10,304 bases of DNA from Bisporella sp. PMI_857 (GCA_021307315.1 JAJSPD010000280.1:1-10304); one strand, 5' to 3'; counted from the first letter of the stretch, positions 1 to 9,335 are shown. Notes: generated from the sequence alone by a model not told the origin. Numbers and translations are program-made.

Positions 1-880
1 AAAATTGAATCTATTATTGCAATTAATAATGTATACAAGCAAAACATATACTATATATACTTTAGACATAATTTGCGTTAATGCTTTATACACTTAAGTT
101 TTAGTTGCTAACAATTCAAATAATAGCTTATTTAAATAAATAAAATATGCAACTTTTGTACTAGTTGTTTTCGAGTAGCTAAACATATTCATGTAATTTA
201 TTACTTTTTCAACTATTACTTTAAAACGGCCATTTAAGCTTATAATACAGCTAAATTTATAAACTGTGCTTTGTATATAGTTAGCGTATATTCAAAATAT
301 GCTAAGCATATATACTTACTTAAAAGCCACTTATATCAAGAATATCAAGCTTTAATTCACTTTTTTCGAAAAAACTACTAGACTTTAAACAACAAAATAA
401 ATAATTGCTCTTTTAAGCAACTTTATTATTTTCGTTTAAAAAAGCTTTTTGAATCTATATTATTAACATAAAGTCAGTATATGCAAAACATATGTAAAAT
501 ATCTTTAACTTATTATTACTTACTAGCAAGCTATTTACTTATCGTAATACGTTCTTATTTACAGAAATAAACATTTTAGCCTTTATTGAAATAGTAAATA
601 ACTAGAAAGTTTGTTTTTAATAGAAAGATTTTTCAAGAATATAGTGCAAATGTGTAAAGCATAAATTCTGCATATATTGAAAAGTACTTTTTTTTCTTTT
701 AATATATATAGCTTCAACCCTTTTTTTCCTTTTTTTTTTTCCTTTTTTTTTTTTTTAGCATATGCATAATTCAATTTCTTTTAGCTTGTTATATTATTAT
801 TTTTTAATTGCTTATACATTAAGCTTAATATTGTAATTTAACTAAAAAATTGCCCAAGCATATGCTCAAAATATGCCTTT
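1..880. repeat. AT-rich, gene-free block
   Basis: This stretch is overwhelmingly A and T, with runs of TATATA, AAATAAATAA and similar low-complexity words, and it switches to ordinary composition at about 880-900. I see no coding sequence: the one short minus-strand ORF here (583-774) is a lysine-rich low-complexity translation of the poly-T tract. Such blocks in ascomycetes are usually decayed repeats, often mutated by RIP (repeat-induced point mutation). CpA dinucleotides are still common by eye, so classic CpA-to-TpA RIP is not demonstrated. No recognisable transposon protein fragment was found. Confidence 0.7.
718..756. repeat. interrupted poly-T (pyrimidine) tract
   Basis: Three long T runs are separated by CC pairs, giving a tract of only T and C on the plus strand. 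It is low-complexity sequence inside the AT-rich block and probably has no coding role. Its exact length may be affected by sequencing or polymerase slippage. Confidence 0.8.
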
Positions 881-960
881 TTACAGCTAAGGGGGCCTTG
901 CTTAGCGTTACAGGGTAAAAATTTTCTACACCCACGGAAGTTTTTTCTACACCCGCCGAG
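881..960. repeat. possible terminus of a degenerate mobile element
   Basis: At the edge of the AT-rich block there is a dense set of short repeats. TTACAG occurs at 881-886 and again at 908-913. GCTAAG (886-891) and CTTAGC (901-906) form an inverted pair. TTTTCTACACCC occurs twice (922-933 and 943-954), spaced 21 bp. The first of these sits in a near-palindrome beginning GGGTAAAA. Clustered terminal and subterminal repeats at a composition boundary are what a transposon end often looks like, but I cannot name the family and see no matching opposite end. Confidence 0.3.
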
Positions 961-1741
961 CTGTAACCCGCATTTCTATTATGGTCGCGCACAACAACAA
1001 TTGCCTTTCCTCCTTAGTTTAGTATTCTCGTAATAGAACCACCTTACTAGCCGCCTCACCAGGCCAAAAGATTGGGCTTTCGTGACAAATTTAACGTTGC
1101 AATATACTCGCAATTTTAGCTTTAATTATTTTTCTTTTTAAATAAAAACTAGTATTTATACTACGAACTTTATTTTTATTAATTGTACGTAACGGAGCAC
1201 GTTAAAGTGGCATAATTAAAAAATGTTGAAGAAGTAAAATGTGGGAAGCGCGAATTTTCGTGTTCATGTACGCGAGGTGGGCCCTTATTTAGTGTGGGGC
1301 ACTGTATGTAAAAGGCGGGCATTGTTGTAGTGGATTCGGAAAGCAGCCTTACCAAGTACCTGCCTAGACAAGCACCAGTTAGCAGCGTTGTTTCTAATAA
1401 ATTGAACCCCTGACCCTAAATGTGAGCCAGGGTTAAATAGACTCTGGGTCGAGTCCCTTGCGACATTAGGGGTAGGTCTCATCCAAAGTCAGGGGTTTCC
1501 AGGAGGCTTACAGGTGGTAGTCAGGTGATGACGTGGCGAATCTTTATAAATAAGTATTGAAGCATAATTTCACTTCTCAGCCATGTAAAGATCTATGGTG
1601 CAAACGTTTCTTATTCTTTGCAATTACATTAACATTCAAACGACACAGTTCCAAGAGTACTGAGATATCCAAAAAAGTAATGCTTACTAATCTGGTACGG
1701 AGGTCTTGGAAATTATATTCGCTGAGCCCAAGAAAAACACT
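961..1741. other. intergenic stretch without a supported gene
   Basis: Composition is mixed, AT-rich near 1100-1210 and more balanced from 1250. Short ORFs occur on both strands (for example minus 1285-1482 and plus 1557-1769), but none has recognisable motifs, splice structure or a convincing start. The only internal structure seen is the inverted repeat listed separately. The right end should include the 3' untranslated region of the minus-strand membrane protein gene that stops at 1742. Confidence 0.5.
1405..1497. repeat. 10-bp perfect inverted repeat enclosing 73 bp
   Basis: AACCCCTGAC at 1405-1414 is matched by its exact reverse complement at 1488-1497. Just inside, CCCTAAATG (1415-1423) faces CATTAGGGG (1464-1472), a near-complementary pair. 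The nested arms could form an imperfect hairpin, as in a miniature inverted-repeat element (MITE) or an element end. No target-site duplication was identified, so the nature of the structure is open. Confidence 0.4.
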
Positions 1742-3727
1742 TTATTGTGATACTATTGGAAAGTTATGACTTTTAGCTGGGACAGAAAGAGGAATTCCGT
1801 CGTCTAGAGCCATGGCGCGTGAAGAAAAATCGTCTCTCAAAGTGATGTCGCAGCTACATAAAGCTTGAGTCTCTTTCGTCGAAGACTTTCTTGAGACTTG
1901 GGGGTTGAGTGTGGTCATATTAGAAGGAGAACTATGGTCTCGAGGGACAGATCGTTGATATTGGTCCCCAGAGGAAGTGTTGGCTGCCGCAGCAGGCGGT
2001 TGTTTCTCTAAGTCACTCTGCATTTCCGCCGGCTGACTGAAGGCAATGGGAGGGGCTTGAATAGGTCGAATTGAAGTAGTGATAGGAATTTGGTTCTTGG
2101 TGCGTGACAGAGGACCGGATATCGAACATTTCCTCGTGTGTACTCGAGCTAGTGAAGGGTATCTAATATTGCCCACTGGACCATCGGGTTTTAGGTCAGA
2201 GTAGCCAAATGTTGCTGCATGAAAGTAGGCCCCATTCTTGGTTGTTTCCCCTTCCGTGATCTCTACCTCGGCATCACTGGCAGCGGCGGAGGCTTTTGCG
2301 GCATAGACCATCCATTCCATTTTGCCATCCGGGACGAACATTTCGCTCAGCTTTGATTTGTGCCGTCCCAAGAAAACGAAGTATCGAATGCTCAGCCCAA
2401 TGACCAAGGTGCTTGACAAGATTATGATAGCCAGAAAGACTATTGACAGCTGCACAGTCTCCATCCAAACACTGATCTTCATTGGAGAAGGTGTAACATC
2501 ATAGGTAGTGCCGAGGGTCACCATATAAGCCTGGTAGAATCGGAGCAGTTCTTGAGCAGAAGGCGTGGGATAGGTGATGTTTACTCCCTCCATAAGTCCG
2601 AATGGGAAGCCCCACATTGCCCTGTACTGCGATGTGATTGAGTACGTATCGTTTGTCCATACCCAAGGTATCAAATTCTCATCCGGAACCTCGGGCTTCC
2701 GTGCGATAGAGCACTCGAAACGCGTATAGCTTGCGTTCGCGACTTGGCCGGTTGGTCGCCATGTTTGCTGGTCTTGTAGGTTAAACCATTGGTCGTTAAG
2801 ACCAGAAACATTCTGGAGGTGTAGAGCGGAAATTGACAGTTCCATTGTGTCGTTGTTCGAACCCCACCGATCATCAATAGCGGGATCGGATTCGATCATG
2901 GTGAAAAGCAAGATATCTGTGAACGGGGCGTTCACGCCAATTCCAGCAGTCCAACCAACGAAGTCTGCCTGATACCTGTACTCAGATGCATTTAACCATT
3001 TCTGATCGTATGTGTCTCGATACACGGGAAAAGCATTAATAGGATCATAAAATGTGGAATTTCCATTGGCACTAACATTGTGTAGAAGGACTTCATTAGT
3101 ATAATTGCATTTCATGGTCCATGTTGGGTCCCATTCAGATGCGACGAAGGTCCAATTGACGGTTGACGGTGGTAAATAGTCAAGTAGCTGATCGTTGGGG
3201 AATAAAGCCTGATTGAGACTTATAATTGTTTGATTCCACAACACAATAGCTTCCAACAGATTGGCAGATGATCCAGCTATCTTGACTGTCTGTAGAACGT
3301 CAAGTGTAGTCTTTTGAATAGTTCGGCAAGTTCTAGACGTTAGCGCAGCGATTGGCCCGGAGAACATGGTAATGAGCGTTATCACGACGACGAAGATGAG
3401 CTGAAAAAGAAGATGCCAGCTCTCTCTATGTAAGAGTTGTCTGCATCGGTGAGCTGGTCAGTCTCCTTTTGAGGTTATACCCAAGATCACTTGCCTGCCT
3501 AAAACTGCAAGTATATCCCATCCATCTCCAAGAGCTACTATTGTGTATAAAGCAGGCAGCGGAACGTCAGACTTATCGCGCACAACCTTGGACCCTGCTC
3601 GTTGCCACCAAAATCTAGAAAATGTCCAGATACTAATGGTACCCAATATTGAGATTATCACGTTTAATGTCGCTTGAACACTGGATAGGCTCCATCTGGT
3701 GGATAAATTAATCCAGGCAGAAGCCAT
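1742..3727 (-). CDS. three-span membrane glycoprotein, fungal, function unknown
   Basis: Two exons are inferred: 3727-3481 and 3423-1742 (stop TAA). The 57-nt intron 3480-3424 starts GTATAA, contains ACTGAC and ends AG. The product is 642 residues. The upstream in-frame stretch has a TTG but no ATG before a stop, so the ATG at 3727 (G at -3 and +4) is chosen. Hydrophobic segments lie near residues 17-36, 86-108 and 405-434. Between the second and third is a domain of about 300 residues with at least 11 N-X-S/T sequons (NWT, NYT, NVS, NAS, NIT and others) and few cysteines, which suggests a glycosylated exterior or lumenal domain. The tail after 435 is hydrophilic, rich in S, P, A and Q, and probably cytosolic. 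The layout resembles a large group of uncharacterised fungal membrane proteins, with conserved-looking SWHLLFQ and MFSGPIA at the second span. Function is unknown. The exact splice site is the weakest point. Confidence 0.8.
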
Positions 3728-3850
3728 AGCTTCTAGACTGTACTGTAAGGTCGACAAAGCAAATTTTCGTAACTTGCCAGAATAAGATTGATGGAAATGG
3801 CAGGTTTAACAGTAAGGACAGCAGCCGTCTCAAGATCACTGCCCTGGGTC

Positions 3851-3862
3851 TTCATATATAAA
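3851..3862 (-). promoter_or_regulatory. TATA box of the membrane protein gene
   Basis: The minus strand reads TTTATATATGAA here, about 125 bp upstream of the chosen ATG at 3727. That is a normal fungal distance for a TATA box plus a 5' leader of about 100 nt. It supports transcription starting near 3820-3830 and the use of the ATG at 3727. Confidence 0.4.
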
Positions 3863-3927
3863 GCATCTCCAGCACCAGCAATACCTTTCTGCAGCCTTAA
3901 AACTTACTCATAAGGGCTTTGAAATAT

Positions 3928-3955
3928 GGCACTGCCACAATTCCGGCACTGCCAC
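3928..3955. repeat. paired GGCACTGCCAC direct repeats
   Basis: GGCACTGCCAC occurs at 3928-3938 and 3945-3955. Each copy contains the palindrome GGCA-N-TGCC, and the two are spaced 17 bp start to start. They lie about 70-100 bp upstream of the TATA box of the minus-strand membrane protein gene, so they could be a tandem operator for a dimeric regulator. This is inferred from position and symmetry only. Confidence 0.4.
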
Positions 3956-4702
3956 TTTTGGGTAAACCAGGAAAGTGGTTGAGTAGTGGCAACTACGAAT
4001 CTAAAGTGTTCGCTTTTTCATGAATCGGCACCGATTGGAAACATATGGCAGCCAGAGCAAGACTTTTCTCAAGAGCCCGAATCCTTCGGCCAACATGCAT
4101 CGGATATTATTGGCTCGGCTAATCGGATCGGCCGTTGTCATCCAGTCATCGCTGTCATTATGTATAGGTTGAGGATGTTTACAATGTATGCATCTCAAGT
4201 TGGCTGCATGACTCGCCCGGCTGTGGTAAGGCACGCGGGTTCGGAATGCATATTGGGGCGTCGAATCCAGAGCAAAACACCTATCTCAGGCTTTAATGCA
4301 TGTACTGAAGGGTTTGCATATATCCTATGAAAATGTTTCGAAGGAGCTTCGAGGCTTGAATATTTCTCCAACGCGAGAGTGCACATACAGCCATCCACAA
4401 ACAACTTCCTATAGCACAACGCTCGCTCTGCCGTGATCTGCACGTCTGCCTAATAATTGGCTGCCGGAACTTGAACATTACATTAGAGCAATCTGCACTG
4501 AAACATTTATACGTGCTCCGATGCCCTTCTGAATGAGAACAGTCTGCCTTGCCAGCATTCCGCGGGACCTCAGAGCCTACTTGAGCCACATTAGAGCACT
4601 CAGAAGGTTTGCCATAGATCCAACCAGAGTGGCTGCGTCAATTCGAAGATACTGATTATTTGGTTCTTGATACAGACAACACGCAACAACAGACTTCTTA
4701 AG

Positions 4703-4882
4703 ATGCCTGAAGCATCAAATACAGTCGAGGTTGCGAAGATGAGAGCGCAGCCATGGAGGGCGGTTTGGCCGGCTGCCAAGGCAGATCCTACGAAAGAGAC
4801 GTCAATGGCAAAGGGTGGCCATTCTTTGAATGGAGCACATGGATATAACGATAAAGGGGATGGCGTCGCTCCCGAAAAGTAA
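4703..4882 (+). CDS. doubtful small hydrophilic ORF, 59 residues
   Basis: The ORF starts at the ATG at 4703 (A at -3, preceded by CTTAAG) and ends at TAA 4880-4882. The translation is hydrophilic and rich in A, K and G, with no membrane segment, signal peptide or cysteine. A PWRAVWPAAKADPTKE stretch gives it a less random look than other ORFs in this gap. I do not recognise a family. It stands alone between two minus-strand genes, and no clear TATA box precedes it. It could be a real small gene, one exon of a larger one, a remnant, or chance. The rest of the 3956-5027 gap holds only overlapping ORFs on both strands, which I do not support as genes. Confidence 0.3.
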   Translation: MPEASNTVEVAKMRAQPWRAVWPAAKADPTKETSMAKGGHSLNGAHGYNDKGDGVAPEK

Positions 4883-5027
4883 TTAGAGCATACAAAGCTC
4901 TTTGCTTTCTCGTTGAGCTGGACGGGGGATGGTGAACGAAAACAATGAATTGAAAATTAGTATTTATGCTCATATCCGTGATTCAGATTGAAACTTTGTT
5001 ATTTAAACCGTCATGAATGAATACTTA

Positions 5028-6123
5028 TTACGCTGTGATATTTTCTGTGAAAAAAACAAACGCTCTCAGCTCTATACTCTCCCTCGGTGCTGCATCGATG
5101 GCTGCAATCGGGTTGTGAAAGCTTGCATGAGCAACTCCTGCCATCAAAACAGGTCAGTATATACACTGCACCCGGGAGTAGTTGTGTTCCAAGTCGACTC
5201 ACCTCCACCCCCCTCAAGATCAGAGTCTGTCTGTCTGAACATAAGAACTTCGTCGATTCCTAAATCTTTAAAGTAATACCATTTGTGATCTGGACTAAAA
5301 TAAAGCCGCTGGTTTTCTGTGAATCTGTTATGATACACTCTATCTGTTGGAGTGCTTTCCACGCCGTATCTGATCGTCCGATAATCGCAAAGGGCCAACG
5401 GCCAATCGTTGCCTGGGCCTTGGAATGACTTCCAAAAACTTCGATGTTCAGATTAGAAGTTCAGCGAATAGAACTAATGAATTAGGCTACTGACTTCACT
5501 GTTACAAGTCGTCGATAATCAAGCGGCAGATCCCTGAAGAATGCGCGGGCAGTTCGATCAGCCGAGTAAAGGGAATAATCTTGACCTCTAAGCACAAAAG
5601 TGACGGGAAAATGGAGTAGGGCGCCTACCGATATGAACTCGTGTAGCAGGCTGAACAGTCTCGGAGATCTCCTCGGTCCCTGTGAACTTCGGATGTCTCT
5701 TTCGCAACTAGCGATTATCAACATCACTTCTAATCTGATAAGTATGTACTCTGTGTAGATACTCACGTCGTGCTCAATAATCCTTACAGCAGCCGCTCCA
5801 GGGAAGCTCTGCCACAGTAGCTTTTCGATTGAGGGGTAATATCGGTCTCTCACAACGTTCTCGTTGTGAAATTCAACAGCTGTCAACGGATCATCGATGT
5901 TCATTATCGCAAATCCGAAGTCACCAAACATTTCAGTATTCTGGAATGGCCGGAAGTTGTGGATCGTAACAGGACGAGATTCATCTAACATATTTGACTG
6001 TGGAATGACTCCTTTAGCATCATATGCGAGCTCGTATGGTTTTTCCACGTCAAATTTACTATCTTTGACGAGGTATAAGACTTCGGTTTGAACTGAATCA
6101 AAAGTAACCGAGTCATTGGTCAT
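5028..6123 (-). CDS. AsaB/GA4-desaturase (CmcJ-like) family oxidoreductase-like protein
   Basis: Five exons are inferred: 6123-5767, 5707-5629, 5579-5495, 5438-5203 and 5137-5028. Phases agree throughout and give 288 residues. The four introns are 59, 49, 56 and 65 nt; introns 1 and 4 begin GTGAGT. Family landmarks appear in order: HNFRPFQNTE (about 55-64), a YYPSIEKLL helix, EHDLRKRHP (117-125), QPATRVHID (138-146), VNFWKSFQGPGNDWPLALCDYRTI (173-196, with NxW and the PLALCDYRT block), SPDHKWYYFKDL (222-233), FRQTDSD (241-247) and PRESIELRA (270-278). In this family the HxD element resembles the metal-binding pair of 2-oxoglutarate/Fe(II) enzymes. Members such as AsaB and CTB9 sit in fungal secondary-metabolite clusters and are annotated as hydroxylases or desaturases. 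Substrate cannot be told. A splice choice at exon 3 decides whether Asp146 is present. The gene lies 320 bp downstream of the amidase on the same strand. Confidence 0.9.
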
Positions 6124-6273
6124 AGCGATGGAATATATGCTATGATGTCCAGTATCCGATGGGACGATTTAACTATTCACATTCAAGCATTTCTAAAATC
6201 TGTTCTGGAAGAAATTGAGTTTGGTGAATGCGTTTTTAAGCGTAGAGATCAATCTGACTAAGCACGTCAAGCC

Positions 6274-6280
6274 TGACTCA
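6274..6280. promoter_or_regulatory. TGACTCA, possible Gcn4/CpcA-type site
   Basis: A perfect TGACTCA lies about 150 bp upstream of the AsaB-like start codon, in the 320-bp spacer after the amidase stop. This is the consensus of the bZIP cross-pathway regulator Gcn4/CpcA. A 7-bp match in a spacer of this size could easily be chance. No strong TATA box was identified in the spacer, although ATATAT lies just upstream of the ATG. Confidence 0.25.
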
Positions 6281-6443
6281 TCAAATTAAAGTCCAGGGCG
6301 TAGATCCCATCATTAATGAATTCCTTGACTTGCATTCCGTCGCCCAGGCCTCCAGCACCTCCTGCACACATATCACTACACCTTCAGTTTTCACGATCAT
6401 CATTCGTATTCATATAGGGCCAAACTATCCTTGTTATCCACCA

Positions 6444-8631
6444 CTAGGATCCATCCCTATCATGAGTCTTGAGTTCGCTGCTAGGGACAATATATGGCTG
6501 CACCTTATTCCTCACTTTCGTCCTCTGCTCAAAAGCATAAGCCATACCAATGAGTCTCTCTTCGGTGAATTTTTTACCCAGGAAGCTGATTCCAAACCTT
6601 AATGAACAGTCAGCAGAAACGAATTTTTAATAGAGACATCAGGCATACGGGATATTAGGACCAGACTTAACTAGTCCCCATGAATCTCTGACAATAGGCG
6701 CATCAGGTGCATAAAATCCTAAAGGTACAGTTACAATGGGGCAACCCACGGTCGCTGCCCATTTGGATGCAAAATTTGCGGGCAAGATTACTGCATCTAG
6801 CTGGTTGCGCTCTATAGCACCAAGAAGGCCTCCTTCGCTGCCATAGTACAAGTTCTGATTATAGATCGGCCAAAAGCGGGGATCCGTATTGTTCCCTGCA
6901 ACGCATATTAGCAATGGATGAATGGACGTGGCTTCTAACAGAGGAAACGGCAAATATGAGCATGACTGAAAAGAGACCAAAGGAAGAAAGGACTTATCCC
7001 TCAGAACCTACAGCCTTCCAAGGATGAGTCCCAAACGCCAGTGTCTCTTGCAGGGTAATCTTCCAAGGGAGAAGACTGGGTAAAGTTGCGTAATTCAGCG
7101 AGAGAACTGATATTTTTCGGGTTATAGACCAACGTATCCAGATAGATTTGCAGATCCATTATGAAATCGGCTTCGAGAACTCTCGCTGGAACATCCGAGT
7201 TCCAAAACTCTTTTGCGGCAGTAAAGTTAGTATCATCAACAATAACAGCACCAGCACTCCGCATAATCTGCAATGCTTGCTCGAATGCTTCAGTCTGTGG
7301 TGTAGTCGTGTTATCAGATTCTAACGATATGACATTCCGAGGTATTCCAAGTCGAAGCCCTGATAGGGCTGACATCTTGCACGCCTTTACGTATTTCGGC
7401 GACGTATCTGGAATAACAGAAGTGTAGTTGTCGTGGGCATCCACCCCAATGATTGCTTGTAAGATAAAAGCAGCATCTTTGACAGTTCTGGCCACTGAGC
7501 CAACAGTGTCCTGGTGTTCGCTGATAGGGATTACCAAGTATCTAGACGTTAAGCCCACGGCTACCAAGTCATCAGTCGATGCGGACCGATCGATCGGCCC
7601 GACATAACACTCACTTGGTTTGATCCCTACCACATTGTTGAATGAAGCAGGGCCTGTGATGGAGCCATCTGTCTCTGTTCCTAGGCATCCGGTGACTAGA
7701 CCGAGACTGCAAGTATGTTAGATGTATTAATCGTGTCAGTGAATTAGCGACTCACGCCGCCGCTACTGCGCTCCCACTTGAACTTCCCCATGGGTCTTGT
7801 TCCGGAAAATAAGGGCCATAAACCTGACCACCCTGTGCTGACCAGCCATCGCTTGTATTCCGGGACCTGAAGTATGCCCACTCGCTCAGACTTGACTTCC
7901 CAAGTAATATAGCCCCGGAATTTCGAAGTTTATGGACAACGGTAGAATCACGAGGAACTTTAGCCCCAAGAAGAGCATATGAGCCAGCTAAAATTGAATG
8001 AGCTTTAATTTTAGGCTACAGAATTCGAAATACCTGTGTTGTTCATCTTGTCATTGGTGGCTATGTTGTTCTTCAAAAGGAGAGGGATTCCATGGAGAGG
8101 ACTTGTAAGGTCAGCTAGTGAGAACTTATCATTGTTTTATGGCCCTTACCCACGGACGCGCCCTTTGGAACGCTCAACGTCCAATTTGGCAGCGATATGC
8201 AAAGCATCCGGATTGACTTCTGTCACAGCATGGAAGTTATCTTGGACCTCGGCTATTCTGGCGAGGTAGGCCTGCGCTTGTACATTAGCAATACTGGGCG
8301 TCGGATACCATAATCATGTAGAGGTGATAGGTATGCGGTGTTTTGGAAACCGAGCTATTAAAATAAATGAGCGCAACGCACTTTGACTAGGTCCACACTG
8401 GTGAACCTTTTCCTAGCAAGACCATCTATGAGTGTCTCAATAGTGGCCTCCAGTAAAGAAGGATATTCTACCGATTCGAGATGGTCAGCTGTATGATGGT
8501 TGCTGCGCAGAGTTTGTGTTACCTGTCGAGCTCGAGGCCCTGAGAATCACTCCAGCCCAGACACTGCCGACCAGTAGTAGTAGGAGAACTAGGACTACAA
8601 GATAATTTCTTGCCAGGCCGCTAAATGACAT
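6444..8631 (-). CDS. amidase-signature hydrolase with N-terminal signal peptide or anchor
   Basis: Eight exons are inferred: 8631-8523, 8467-8382, 8271-8150, 8101-8034, 7987-7756, 7706-7012, 6895-6649 and 6597-6444. All phases agree, giving 570 residues, a usual length for fungal amidases. The seven introns are 55, 110, 48, 46, 49, 116 and 51 nt. Residues 10-30 are strongly hydrophobic (signal peptide or anchor), so the enzyme is probably secreted or membrane-bound; NYTS, NFTQ and NNTD sequons fit. The Ser-cisSer-Lys core is complete: Lys116 in HGIPLLLKNNIAT, cis-Ser197 in GSSSGSA and nucleophile Ser221 in GTETDGSI, the last two 24 apart as in the family. LGKSSLSEW (158-165) and PISEHQDTVGS follow family pattern. 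The C-terminal GPNIPFGISFLG block shows it is not truncated. The family hydrolyses amide bonds; the substrate is unknown. The usual KDN is KNN here. Confidence 0.93.
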
Positions 8632-9301
8632 CTTTACTTTGGGTTTCAGGGCTAGTCTTGCAGAAGAGGTCGGTAGTAATTGGTAGGAGCCTCTTATAGA
8701 GGGTCTGTTGAGCAATGTGGTCCCAGCCAGAATCCGTATAGCTCCTAGACGAAAATATTTCAAGATGGGAAAAGCCATAAGAGAAGATTATAACGTGCAG
8801 GAGATAGTTATGCAGCCTCGTATTGATGCGCCTCAAAGCTTCACCAGACAGCGTAACTGCATGCTTCGCCCCGAACCTAGAACCTGTTATTAAGAGCATG
8901 GGGCAGCTTACGGTTATGACATTTTGGTGAAATGGCTATGTTGTGGATGAACTTGATGCTAATAGAAGGTGCTGTGCGGTCGTTAGAACGTAGAGAGGAT
9001 AAACGAAAAGTGGGGCAATCACATGACTTCATAAATCGAGTGAAGTTGGTGAGTCTATTTAACCATCAAGGTATCTATCCAAAAACGAGAAGTAATTGTA
9101 TCCAAATTGGTAGAACCGGTGCTGAAAATGCAGGACAACAACATAATTCTCCTTGTTAGCCTAAATCGGGAATAATCGTCGATTTAATGTGTTGTGTGAA
9201 AAGGCGTGCCAAAAAAAATCGGTCCATTTCTGATTGGATATATAAGCGAAGCTTCACTTTATCAACTTACCCCACTAACGTTTATTTTTGCAAATAATGT
9301 A
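8632..9301. other. intergenic region between amidase and transposon
   Basis: This stretch should contain the amidase promoter at its left end. ORFs on both strands (for example 8708-8893 and 8932-9159 plus, 8621-8899 minus) show no family motifs and look like chance. Near the right end, ATTGG (9233-9237) is followed at once by TATATAAG (9239-9246), a promoter-like pair on the plus strand. It lies about 55 bp before the apparent transposon edge. It could serve the transposase or an interrupted host gene. Confidence 0.5.
8693..8698 (-). promoter_or_regulatory. TATA-like box of the amidase gene
   Basis: The minus strand reads TCTATAAGAGG here, about 65 bp upstream of the amidase ATG at 8631. 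The spacing would leave a short leader. The ATG has A at -3 (AAAG before ATG), a good fungal context. Confidence 0.35.
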
Positions 9302-9317
9302 GTCGCTCGGGCCACCC

Positions 9318-9335
9318 ACTTTACTTACGTAAAGT
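9318..9335. repeat. short hairpin in the transposon leader
   Basis: ACTTTAC (9318-9324) and GTAAAGT (9329-9335) are exact inverted copies around a 4-nt spacer. The palindrome lies close to the inferred left edge of the element and may be part of the terminal repeat. Confidence 0.5.

Noticed and set aside
1428..1470. tRNA or SINE-like B box (GGGTCGAGTCC)
   Set aside because: It resembles a tRNA T-loop with one mismatch, but no 5-bp T-stem, anticodon arm or acceptor stem could be drawn around it on either strand.
1285..1482. 65-residue minus-strand ORF as a gene or LTR fragment
   Set aside because: No reverse transcriptase, primer-binding site or paired long repeat is visible, and the translation has no family motif.
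3986..4589. Overlapping ORFs of 77-114 codons on both strands
   Set aside because: They overlap each other in several frames, have no recognisable motifs or splice pattern, and look like chance open frames in an intergenic region.
5013..5276. Plus-strand 87-residue ORF
   Set aside because: It is the antisense shadow of the last two exons and intron of the AsaB-like gene, whose minus-strand reading is strongly supported.
6639..6980. Separate 113-residue amidase fragment or pseudogene
   Set aside because: It is exon 7 of the amidase extended into the flanking introns; the reading phases join cleanly to both neighbours, so no frameshift is needed.
7161..7427. Plus-strand 88-residue ORF
   Set aside because: It lies wholly antisense to the large amidase exon and has no independent support.
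8485..8778. 97-residue minus-strand ORF as a separate small membrane protein
   Set aside because: Its hydrophobic segment is the first exon of the amidase; the ORF's tail is read-through of intron 8522-8468, and its upstream start is an untranslated extension.
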